Shown one piece after another: positions 32,163-39,615 of a stretch of DNA of 64,000 nucleotides. The translations under genes were made by a program, and so were the position numbers. The notes beneath the pieces were generated by a model that ran no database searches, was not told the origin of the DNA, and saw only the letters and a list, made by a program, of their open reading frames with translations. Source of the stretch: Ornithinimicrobium humiphilum (GTDB lineage Bacteria > Actinomycetota > Actinomycetes > Actinomycetales > Dermatophilaceae); contig NZ_VFPU01000001.1 in NCBI RefSeq assembly GCF_006716885.1, positions 496,001-560,000 on the forward strand, in the 5' to 3' direction. The first letter of the stretch is position 1. Each line of letters begins with the position of its first letter.

Positions 32163-34849
32163 GGGTGCACCGCATCACCGTGCGCGACGTCAAGGGCGTG
32201 CGCGAGCGCACGGTCGAGCTGCCCGAGACCGGGGTGGTCGTCGTCGAGGGGCCCAACGAGGTCGGCAAGTCGACGCTGCTCGAGGCTTTCGACAAGCTGC
32301 TCGACCCGCGCCTGAAGTCCACCTCCTCGAGCAAGGAGGTCCGCCGGCTGCAGCCCGTGGGCCGCGACGTCGGCCCCTACGTCGAGGCCGAGCTGACGAT
32401 CGGCGGCCACCGGGTCCGCTACGCCAAGCGCTGGCTGCGCCAGCCCACGACGACCCTCGAGGTGCTCTCCCCGGTGCCGGAGCAGCTGTCGGGGGAGGCC
32501 GCCCACGCCCGGATGGAGCAGCTGCTGCGCGACTGTCTCGACCGCACCCTGTGGGACGCCCTGCGCCTGGCCCAGTCCGACGACGGCCGGGTCGCGCCGC
32601 TGGCCGACAGCGCCGTGCTCAGCGCTGCGCTCGACGCCGCCTCCGGCTCCGAGCTGCACGCCGAGGGCGGTGACCAGGTCCTCGACCTCGTGGAGCGCGA
32701 GTACCTCACCTACTTCACCCGCACCGGTCGCCCGACGAGTGACTACCGCCGGGCGATGACCGACCACACCGAGGCCCAGGACGCCGTCGGCGAGGCCCAC
32801 CGCCGCCTCGAGGAGGCCGAGCGGCTGCTCGACCGCCGCGAGGCCGCCCGGGTCGAGCTCGAGGCCGCCGAGGAGCGGCTGGAGCAGGTCCGGGCCGAGC
32901 ACGCGGCCGCCCTCGAGGCGCAGGCCCGCGCCGACGCCCTGCTGGAGGCGCACGCCACCGCCCGCGCCGTGCTCGGGCAGGCCCGCGAGCGCTCCCGCGC
33001 GATCGCGCACGACCGGTCGCAGCGCGCCGAGCAGGCCGCGCAGCTGGGGCGGCTCGCCGCCGAGCTGCACCAGACCGAGGAGCGCCGGGCCGACGACGCG
33101 GCTGCGCTGGAGCGGCTCGGCCCCGCCCTCGCCGAGGCAGAGGCCGCCGTCGCCCGCGCCGACGAGGAGCTGGAGCGGGCCGAGGCGGTCGCCGACCTCG
33201 CCCGTGCCGACGTCGACCACCTGCGCCAGCTCGAGGAGGTGCGCGGTCTGGAGACCCTCGTGGAGCGGGTCCGCGACGTCGTCGACCGGCTGGCCGCGGC
33301 GCGGGCGTCGGTGCCGGCGCGTGCTGTCGGTCCGCGGGAGGTCCGCCGGGCGCGCGAGCTGCACCAGCGTGCCGAGGTCCTCGCCGCGCGCCACGAGGCC
33401 GCCAGCGCCCGGGTCCGGGTCGAGTCGCTCGACGGCAGCGTCGAGGTGGGGTCCGAGGCCACCGGGACACCCACTGTGCTGCCGGCCGGTGAGGTGCTCG
33501 ACCGGGCCCTGACCGACGAGCTGGTCCTCACCGTCCCCGGTGCCGTGCGTGTCGTCCTCGAGCCCGAGGCGGGTGGGCGCGAGCGCCGCGAGGAGCTGGC
33601 GGCCGTCCGCGCCGAGCTCGAGGAGCTGCTGGCGGAGGCGGGCGCCCGGAGCGTCGACGAGCTGGCTGCGGCCGCCGACGCCACCGCCGCCGCGGAGGGA
33701 GCCGTGCGCGACCTCGCCCGCGACCTCGAGACGCTGCTCGCCGGGCGCCCGGCGACCGTCCTGCGCCAGGCGCTCGCGGGGGCCGTCCCCGACGCCCTGG
33801 TGGCGGAGCTCGCGGAGGTCCGCGAGCTGGCCGCCGCGGGCGACCGGCCGGACCGCGACCATCCGCTGCCCGACGACGTCGCCACCGCCCGGGCCGTCGC
33901 CCGCGCGGCCGCCGCCGAGGTGCAGGTGCTCCGCGAGACACGCCGCGCCGCCGTCGAGGCCCATCGCGAGCGGCTGCGGGGAGTCGCGACGCTGCGGGCC
34001 CGGCTCGACCGGGCCGACGGCTCGCTGGAGTCGTTGCGCCGTCAGGAGCAGCAGGCCCGGGCCGACCTCGACCGGGCGCGCGAGACCATGCCCGACGAGG
34101 CGCTGGACGAGGAGCTGCAGCGTCGGTCCGCAGTCCTGGCCGAGGCCGAGCTGGCCGAGGCCCGGGCGCGGCGGGCACTCGCCGAGGCCGACGTCCAGGC
34201 CGTCGCCGACCGGCTGGCGTCTGCGGCGCGTCGCCTCGAGGAGGCCGAGCGGGCCTGCCAGGCCGCCGGCGTCACGCTGCACACGCTCTCCGGCCAGGTC
34301 GAGATGGCGCAGAGCGAGGGGCGCCGCGAGCTCTACGACCAGGCCGTCGCGGCCCTCGACGAGTGCGAGCGCCGGCTGGCCTCGGTCGACCGACGCGCGC
34401 GGGCGGCCCGCCACCTGTGGCGGACGCTGACCGAGCACCGGGACCGGGCCCACGCCACCTACGCCCGTCCGTTCACCCGGGCCCTCGAGGAGCTGGGCCG
34501 GCGGGTCTACGGCCCGACCTTCGGGGTCACGGTCGACGACCAGCTCGTGGTCCGGGCCCGCACCCTGGACGGGCGGACCGTCCCCTTCGAGGAGCTCTCC
34601 GGCGGCGCCAAGGAGCAGCTCGGCATCCTCGCCCGGCTCGCGGTGGCCCGGCTGGTCGACCCCGACCAGGGCGTGCCGGTCGTGCTCGACGACGCCCTCG
34701 GCTACACCGACCCGGACCGGCTGCGGCAGATGGGCGAGGTGCTCGGTGCCAGCGCCGCCGGGGCCGAGGTGCAGGTCATCCTGCTGACCTGCACCCCCGA
34801 CCGCTACGCCGCGGTCCCGCAGGCCAGCACGGTCCGCCTCCCGGCCTGA
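32159..34849 (+). CDS. SbcC/YhaN-like coiled-coil ATPase
   Basis: An 896-residue SMC-like ATPase. Walker A is GPNEVGKST (Lys37); the signature is ELSGGAKEQLGILARLAVARL near residue 810, and Walker B is VVLDDALGYTD near 845, with Asp-Asp rather than Asp-Glu as in YhaN-type proteins. The middle (about 200-770) is long Ala/Glu/Arg coiled coil. No CXXC zinc hook is visible at the coil tip, unlike true SbcC/Rad50, and the protein is shorter. It is coupled to the SbcD-like nuclease. Expected role: DNA end sensing or repair with that partner. Confidence 0.87.
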   Translation: MRVHRITVRDVKGVRERTVELPETGVVVVEGPNEVGKSTLLEAFDKLLDPRLKSTSSSKEVRRLQPVGRDVGPYVEAELTIGGHRVRYAKRWLRQPTTTLEVLSPVPEQLSGEAAHARMEQLLRDCLDRTLWDALRLAQSDDGRVAPLADSAVLSAALDAASGSELHAEGGDQVLDLVEREYLTYFTRTGRPTSDYRRAMTDHTEAQDAVGEAHRRLEEAERLLDRREAARVELEAAEERLEQVRAEHAAALEAQARADALLEAHATARAVLGQARERSRAIAHDRSQRAEQAAQLGRLAAELHQTEERRADDAAALERLGPALAEAEAAVARADEELERAEAVADLARADVDHLRQLEEVRGLETLVERVRDVVDRLAAARASVPARAVGPREVRRARELHQRAEVLAARHEAASARVRVESLDGSVEVGSEATGTPTVLPAGEVLDRALTDELVLTVPGAVRVVLEPEAGGRERREELAAVRAELEELLAEAGARSVDELAAAADATAAAEGAVRDLARDLETLLAGRPATVLRQALAGAVPDALVAELAEVRELAAAGDRPDRDHPLPDDVATARAVARAAAAEVQVLRETRRAAVEAHRERLRGVATLRARLDRADGSLESLRRQEQQARADLDRARETMPDEALDEELQRRSAVLAEAELAEARARRALAEADVQAVADRLASAARRLEEAERACQAAGVTLHTLSGQVEMAQSEGRRELYDQAVAALDECERRLASVDRRARAARHLWRTLTEHRDRAHATYARPFTRALEELGRRVYGPTFGVTVDDQLVVRARTLDGRTVPFEELSGGAKEQLGILARLAVARLVDPDQGVPVVLDDALGYTDPDRLRQMGEVLGASAAGAEVQVILLTCTPDRYAAVPQASTVRLPA

Positions 34850-34876
34850 CCGGGCGTCCGGCGTAGCATCGGCAGC

Positions 34877-34921
34877 ATGGTCGCCGCGGACCCGTCGGAG
34901 CGGGGGAGCGGCCGTGGCTGA
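34877..34921 (+). CDS. possible 14-residue leader peptide of the CDF gene
   Basis: ATG 34877 begins seven bases after a -10-like TAGCAT (34864-34869), as expected for a leaderless transcript. The ORF (MVAADPSERGSGRG) stops at 34921, overlapping the GTG 34914 start of the CDF transporter in another frame. It could couple translation to the transporter, or be chance. Confidence 0.35.
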   Translation: MVAADPSERGSGRG

Positions 34922-35843
34922 GCGGTCGCACCCCGGGCACCCCCACGCCCACGCCGTCGAGGTCGGGCAGCACCGGGGCCGGCTGGCGGTCGTCCTCGCC
35001 GTGACCGTCGGGGTCCTCGTCGCGGAGCTCGTGGGCGCCGCCCTCACGGGCAGCCTGGCGCTCCTGGCGGACGCCGGGCACATGCTCACCGACGTCGCGG
35101 GGCTCGCCACCGCCCTCGTCGCGGCCCACCTCGCCACCCGCCCGGCCACCTCGTCGCGGACCTGGGGCTTCCGCCGGGCCGAGGTCCTCGGGGCCGCGCT
35201 GCAGGCGGCCGTGCTCCTGGTCGTCGGGGTCCTCATCCTCGTCGAGGGCGTGCGACGGCTGGTCGCGCCGCCGGAGGTCCCGTCGGGGCTGCTGCTCCTC
35301 TTCGGCGTCGTCGGCCTGGTCGGCAACCTCGTGGGCCTCGCGCTCCTGGCCGGGGCGCGGGGGAGCAACCTCAACCTGCGGGCGGCCTTCCTCGAGGTGC
35401 TGGCCGACGCGCTCGGCTCGGTGGCGGTGATCGTGGCCGCCGTCGTCATGGCCACGACCGGCTGGTGGCGCGCCGACGCCCTCGCCTCCCTGCTCATCGG
35501 GGCCCTCATCGTCCCCCGCACGGTCGCCCTGCTCCGTGAGACGGTCCACGTGCTGATGGAGTCGACCCCGCGCGGCCTGGACCTCGATCGGGTCCGGCAA
35601 CGCATCCTCGGCGTCCCGCACGTGACCGACGTCCACGACCTGCACGCCACGCTGGTCGCGACGGGTCTGCCCGTGCTCACGGCGCACGTCGTCGTCGAGG
35701 AGTCCTGCTTCCACGACGGGCACCTCGCCTCGCTGCTCGACGAGCTGCAGGGGTGCCTGTCCGACGACTTCGACGTGACGCACTCGACGATCCAGTTCGA
35801 GGCGGCGGGGCACGCCGACCACGAGCACCCCACCCACGCCTGA
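34914..35843 (+). CDS. cation diffusion facilitator (zinc/cobalt exporter)
   Basis: A 309-residue CDF transporter of the CzcD/ZitB group with six helices and a cytoplasmic C-terminal domain (about 215-300). The helix-2 metal site is HMLTD in LLADAGHMLTDVAGL. The helix-5 site reads LEVLADALGSV, with Glu in place of the His of ZitB, a known variant in actinobacterial homologues. His-rich ends (SHPGHPHAHAVEVGQH; HADHEHPTHA) probably bind metal. GTG 34914 follows GGGGGAG. Likely exports Zn(II) in exchange for protons; no regulator gene is adjacent. Confidence 0.9.
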   Translation: MAERSHPGHPHAHAVEVGQHRGRLAVVLAVTVGVLVAELVGAALTGSLALLADAGHMLTDVAGLATALVAAHLATRPATSSRTWGFRRAEVLGAALQAAVLLVVGVLILVEGVRRLVAPPEVPSGLLLLFGVVGLVGNLVGLALLAGARGSNLNLRAAFLEVLADALGSVAVIVAAVVMATTGWWRADALASLLIGALIVPRTVALLRETVHVLMESTPRGLDLDRVRQRILGVPHVTDVHDLHATLVATGLPVLTAHVVVEESCFHDGHLASLLDELQGCLSDDFDVTHSTIQFEAAGHADHEHPTHA

Positions 35844-35888
35844 GGGGCCGGCCTCAGGCCGCGCCGCGCGGCGGCATACCTGGCGCCG

Positions 35889-36359
35889 TCAGGCGGGGGC
35901 GACCAGCGTGGTCGGCTCGTGGTCGACGGGGAAGTTCATCGAGGAGGCGATGAAGCACGCCCTCCCCGCCTCCTCGTGCAGCCGCGGCATCAGGTCGACG
36001 TGCTCGGGGTCGGTGATCGTCACCTGCGGCCGCAGCAGCACCCGGGTGAACCGGCCGCCGATGCCCTCCTGCTCCATCCATCCCACGGGGGAGTCGGTAT
36101 AGGCCGTCACCGTCACCCCGTGCATGACGGCCACGTGCAGCAGGGACAGCAGGTGGCACTCGCTCAACGACGCCAGCAGCAGCACCTCGGGGTTCCACCG
36201 CCGGGCGTCGCCGCGGAAGGTCGGGTCGGCCGAGAGCAGGAGGTCCGGCCGCCCCTCGCTGCGCGCCAGGACGTCGCGGGCGTAGGCCCGGTAGCCGGAG
36301 GTGCCGGTGCCGCGGTCGCCGGTCCACGTCACGTCGAGCTCGTAGGTGTGCGTCGCCAT
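35889..36359 (-). CDS. OsmC family protein
   Basis: A 156-residue OsmC/Ohr-fold protein. The two conserved cysteines are in ASLSECHLLSLLH (about 85) and EEAGRACFIASSMNFPV (about 136). The family reduces organic or fatty-acid hydroperoxides with these thiols; here the sequence is nearer to OsmC-like/YhfA proteins than Ohr. ATG 36359 is the start that matches the fold; the longer in-frame ORF reads through the type III PKS promoter. It is divergent from the PKS gene across 91 bases, so a shared control region is possible. Confidence 0.88.
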   Translation of the reverse strand: MATHTYELDVTWTGDRGTGTSGYRAYARDVLARSEGRPDLLLSADPTFRGDARRWNPEVLLLASLSECHLLSLLHVAVMHGVTVTAYTDSPVGWMEQEGIGGRFTRVLLRPQVTITDPEHVDLMPRLHEEAGRACFIASSMNFPVDHEPTTLVAPA

Positions 36360-36450
36360 GGCGACACTCTCGCACCTGCGCGCGAGACCCCGCCGGCCGC
36401 CGGGGGCGCTTCGGCAGGAGACGGCGGGGGATCTGCCGTGAGAATGGTCC

Positions 36451-37653
36451 ATGGCTGTCACCCTCAGGTCCCTGGAAGTCGCCGTGCCCGACACCGTGCT
36501 GCGCCAGGAGGAGGTGCGGGAGGTCTTCGCCGCGCAGCCCGGGCTCAGCCGGCTCGCCTCCCGGCTCGTCACCGCCGCCTTCGCCACGTCCGGCATCGAG
36601 CGACGGCACACCGCCGTCTCGGAGATGGATCTCTCCCGGACGGTCGAGGACCCCGTCTTCTTCGACGCGCGCACCCGCCAGATCCTCAACCCGAGCACGG
36701 CCACGCGCAACGACCTCTACGTCGAGGTCGCCACCGAGCTCTACACGAGGGCCGCCGCAGCCGCCCTCGCGTCCTGCGAGGGGGTGGAGGCGGCCGACGT
36801 CACCCACGTCATCACGGTGTCGTGCACCGGCTTCTTCTGCCCGGGGCCGGACTACCGCATCGTGCGCGCCCTCGGGCTGAACCCGGCCGTGCAGCGCTAC
36901 CACCTGGGCTTCATGGGCTGCTACGCCGCCTTCCCGGCGCTGCGCCAGGCCACGGACATCTGCCGCGCCGACCCCGACGCGGTCGTGCTCGTCGTCAGCA
37001 CCGAGCTGTGCTCGCTGCACGTGCGGGTGACCGACGACCCCGACACCATCCTCGGTGCGTCGCTCTTCGGCGACGGTGCGGGCGCCGCCGTCGTCACCGG
37101 TCGCGACCTGCCCTCCACGAGGCCGGTGCTCCGTCTCGACCACTTCGAGACGGTGCTCACCCCGGTCGGCGAGGAGGCGATGGCCTGGAACATCGGCGAC
37201 CACGGCTTCGAGATGGTCCTGGGCACCTACGTGCCGCACATCATCGATGAGCACATCACCGGCGCCCTCGAGCCGTTGCTCGCACGCGACCCGTCGCTGG
37301 CGGGCCGCGCCTACGAGGAGATCGAGCACTGGGCGGTCCACCCCGGCGGACGCAGCATCGTCGACAAGGTCGAGGCCCGGCTCGAGCTGCGGCCCGAGCA
37401 GGTCACCGCGTCCCGGGAGACGCTGCGCGACTTCGGCAACATGAGCAGCGCGACCATCCTCTTCGTGCTCAGGAACATCCTCGAGCAGCCGCTCGGGGCG
37501 GGGTCGGAACGCGTCTGCGCCATGGCGTTCGGCCCCGGGCTGACCGTCGAGACCGCCCTGATGACCAAGCTCGCCGCCGACGTGGCACCCGAGGCGGACC
37601 TGCCGGAGGTGCAGCCCCGGGCGGTCGAGCCGGAGCCCGCCGGGGCGCGGTGA
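36451..37653 (+). CDS. type III polyketide synthase
   Basis: A 400-residue chalcone/stilbene-synthase-fold ketosynthase that extends a CoA starter with malonyl-CoA. The catalytic triad is complete: Cys157 (HLGFMGCYAAFPAL), His297 (WAVHPGG) and Asn330 (RDFGNMSSATI). The protein is closest in style to bacterial alkylresorcinol/alkylpyrone synthases rather than RppA. Product cannot be read from sequence. It is the first gene of a coupled three-gene set with a methyltransferase (GTGA overlap) and a flavoprotein monooxygenase, reminiscent of the srsABC phenolic-lipid operon of Streptomyces griseus. No transporter or regulator is attached. Confidence 0.94.
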   Translation: MAVTLRSLEVAVPDTVLRQEEVREVFAAQPGLSRLASRLVTAAFATSGIERRHTAVSEMDLSRTVEDPVFFDARTRQILNPSTATRNDLYVEVATELYTRAAAAALASCEGVEAADVTHVITVSCTGFFCPGPDYRIVRALGLNPAVQRYHLGFMGCYAAFPALRQATDICRADPDAVVLVVSTELCSLHVRVTDDPDTILGASLFGDGAGAAVVTGRDLPSTRPVLRLDHFETVLTPVGEEAMAWNIGDHGFEMVLGTYVPHIIDEHITGALEPLLARDPSLAGRAYEEIEHWAVHPGGRSIVDKVEARLELRPEQVTASRETLRDFGNMSSATILFVLRNILEQPLGAGSERVCAMAFGPGLTVETALMTKLAADVAPEADLPEVQPRAVEPEPAGAR

Positions 37654-38351
37654 TCCTGCCGCCCCTGGATGCGCGGGACCGGGACGCCCGCGAGCGAATG
37701 GACGACCCGGCCTGCGACGAGGCCGCGCTGCGGCGCACCTACGCCGCCTTCCGGGTCGTCAACGCCGTCGTCGCCGGGTGGCGCACCACCTACGCGACGC
37801 TGCTCCGGCCGCTGCTGCGCGACGGCTCGGCCACGACCCTCCTCGACGTGGGCAGCGGCGGGGGAGACCTCGCCCGCGCTCTGGCCGGCTGGGCGGCCCG
37901 GGACGGCCACGAGCTGCAGGTCACCGGCATCGACCCCGACCCGCGGGCGCACGCCTGGGCCACGTCGCGCCCGGCCCGCCCCGGGGTGACCTTCCGCCGG
38001 GCGACCACCGGAGACCTGGTCGCCGAGGGCGCCCGCTTCGACCTCGTCGTCTCCAACCACGTGCTGCACCACCTCGACGACCGGGAGCTGGCCGCGGTGC
38101 TCGACCACTCGCGCCGCCTCGCCGGGCGGCGGGTGGTGCACAGCGACATCCGGCGCAGCCGCACGGCATACCTGCTGTTCTCGGTGGGCACCCTGCCGTT
38201 CTTCCCCGGCTCCTTCATCCGCGCCGACGGGCTGGTGTCGATCCGCCGCAGCTACACGGTCGACGAGCTCGGCGCGGCGGCCCCACCCGGGTGGGAGGCA
38301 CGCCCCCAGGCGCCCTGGCGCACGCTGCTCGTCCACGACGTGGGGGTATGA
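37650..38351 (+). CDS. SAM-dependent methyltransferase of the type III PKS operon
   Basis: A 233-residue class I methyltransferase. The SAM motif is LLDVGSGGGDLARALAG near residue 68, with a downstream acidic ITGIDPDPRAHAWA and motif IV DLVVSNHVLHHLDD. The conserved N-terminal CDEAALRRTYAAFRVVNAVVAGWR and C-terminal VSIRRSYTVDELGAAAPPGWE are typical of methyltransferases next to type III PKS genes in actinobacteria. GTG 37650 overlaps the PKS stop. Differs from SrsB, which is an isoprenylcysteine-methyltransferase-like membrane enzyme. Likely methylates the polyketide ring or hydroxyl. Confidence 0.9.
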   Translation: MILPPLDARDRDARERMDDPACDEAALRRTYAAFRVVNAVVAGWRTTYATLLRPLLRDGSATTLLDVGSGGGDLARALAGWAARDGHELQVTGIDPDPRAHAWATSRPARPGVTFRRATTGDLVAEGARFDLVVSNHVLHHLDDRELAAVLDHSRRLAGRRVVHSDIRRSRTAYLLFSVGTLPFFPGSFIRADGLVSIRRSYTVDELGAAAPPGWEARPQAPWRTLLVHDVGV

Positions 38352-38352
38352 C

Positions 38353-39546
38353 GTGGCGCCCCCGAGCGAGGACCGCACCTGCGACGTCGTCGTGGTGGGG
38401 GCGGGGCCGTGCGGTCTCTACCTGGCCTGCCTGCTGGCCCAGGAGGGGCTGGACGTCGTGGTGCTGGAGCGTCGCACCGAGCCCAGCTCCCACCCGCGGG
38501 CCATCGGGCTGCACCCGCCGGCCCTGGACGCGCTCGCCGTGCTGGACCTGGACGAGGAGGCGGTGGCCCGGGGCGTGGCGATCCGCGCGGGGACGGCCCG
38601 CTGCCGGGGTCGCCACCTGGGGACGCTGACCTTCGAGCGGGCCTGGCCGGACCGCCCGTTCGTGCTGTCCCTGCCGCAGGACCGCACCGAGGCGCTCCTG
38701 CGGGCCCGGCTCGCGGTCCTCGCGCCGGACGCGCTGCAGCAGGGGACCGAGGTGGTCGAGATCGACGTGGTGCCGGCGGGTGTCCGTCGTCTCGTCACCC
38801 GCGCCCCTGACGGCGAGGGGGCGTCGGGCACCCGGCGGTGGAGGGCCGCCCTCGTCGTCGGCGCGGACGGTGCCCGCAGCCTGGTGAGGCGGCGGGCCGG
38901 CATCCGGGTGGAGCAGCGGACCTACGGTCACACCTACCTCATGGGGGACTTCGCCGACGGCACCGACGACGGCAGCACGGCCGTCCTGCATCTCGAGCGC
39001 GAGGGCATCGTCGAGTCCTTCCCGCTGCCCGACGGGGTGCGCCGATGGGTGGTGCACACCGCCGGTGCCATGCTTCCCGAGCGTCCGGAGCTGCTCGCCG
39101 ACCTCGTCGCCGGACGCACGGGGCACCGTCCCGACGTGCCGACCTCGACGATGGTCAGCGCGTTCGGGGTGAGGCGCCGGCTGGCGGAACGGATGGTCGC
39201 CGGGCGGTCCGTGGTGGTCGGCGACGCGGCCCACGAGATCAGCCCGATCGGGGGCCAGGGCATCACGCTCGGCTGGGCCGACGCCCGTGCGCTGGCACCG
39301 GCGGTGGTCGACGTCGTGCGGAGCGGGCGGACCGGTCCGCTCGAGGGGGTGGCGGCGCTGCGGGAGGTGGAGCGCGAGCGGCTGGCCGCCGCCCGGCGTG
39401 CTGCCCGCCGGGCCGAGCTCAACATGGAGGCGGGCCGGCCGATGGCCCTGCCGCTCGACACCACCCGGGCCGGCGTGGTGCGGGCCCTGCTGGCGACCCC
39501 CGCCCGGGACCGGCTCGCCCGGGCGTTCACGATGCACGCCGGCTGA
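38353..39546 (+). CDS. FAD-dependent monooxygenase of the type III PKS operon
   Basis: A 397-residue group A flavoprotein monooxygenase. The Rossmann motif GAGPCG is at residues 16-21, followed by VVLERR; LVVGADGARSLVRRRAGI is the DG motif, and VVVGDAAHEISPIGGQGITLGWADARAL the GD motif. It should hydroxylate the aromatic polyketide, giving quinone-type products as SrsC does. It starts one base after the methyltransferase stop. A strong bidirectional hairpin ends the operon against the convergent S8 peptidase gene. Confidence 0.92.
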   Translation: MAPPSEDRTCDVVVVGAGPCGLYLACLLAQEGLDVVVLERRTEPSSHPRAIGLHPPALDALAVLDLDEEAVARGVAIRAGTARCRGRHLGTLTFERAWPDRPFVLSLPQDRTEALLRARLAVLAPDALQQGTEVVEIDVVPAGVRRLVTRAPDGEGASGTRRWRAALVVGADGARSLVRRRAGIRVEQRTYGHTYLMGDFADGTDDGSTAVLHLEREGIVESFPLPDGVRRWVVHTAGAMLPERPELLADLVAGRTGHRPDVPTSTMVSAFGVRRRLAERMVAGRSVVVGDAAHEISPIGGQGITLGWADARALAPAVVDVVRSGRTGPLEGVAALREVERERLAAARRAARRAELNMEAGRPMALPLDTTRAGVVRALLATPARDRLARAFTMHAG

Positions 39547-39560
39547 CGGAGGACAGCGGA

Positions 39561-39594
39561 AGGGCCCGCCTCCCCCGAGGGGGAGACGGGCCCT
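39561..39594. terminator. bidirectional terminator
   Basis: AGGGCCCGCCTCCCCC (39561-39576) pairs with GGGGGAGACGGGCCCT (39579-39594), one mismatch in 16, between the convergent monooxygenase and S8 peptidase genes. Confidence 0.75.
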
Positions 39595-39615
39595 GCTGCG
39601 AACGACCGGGTCAGG

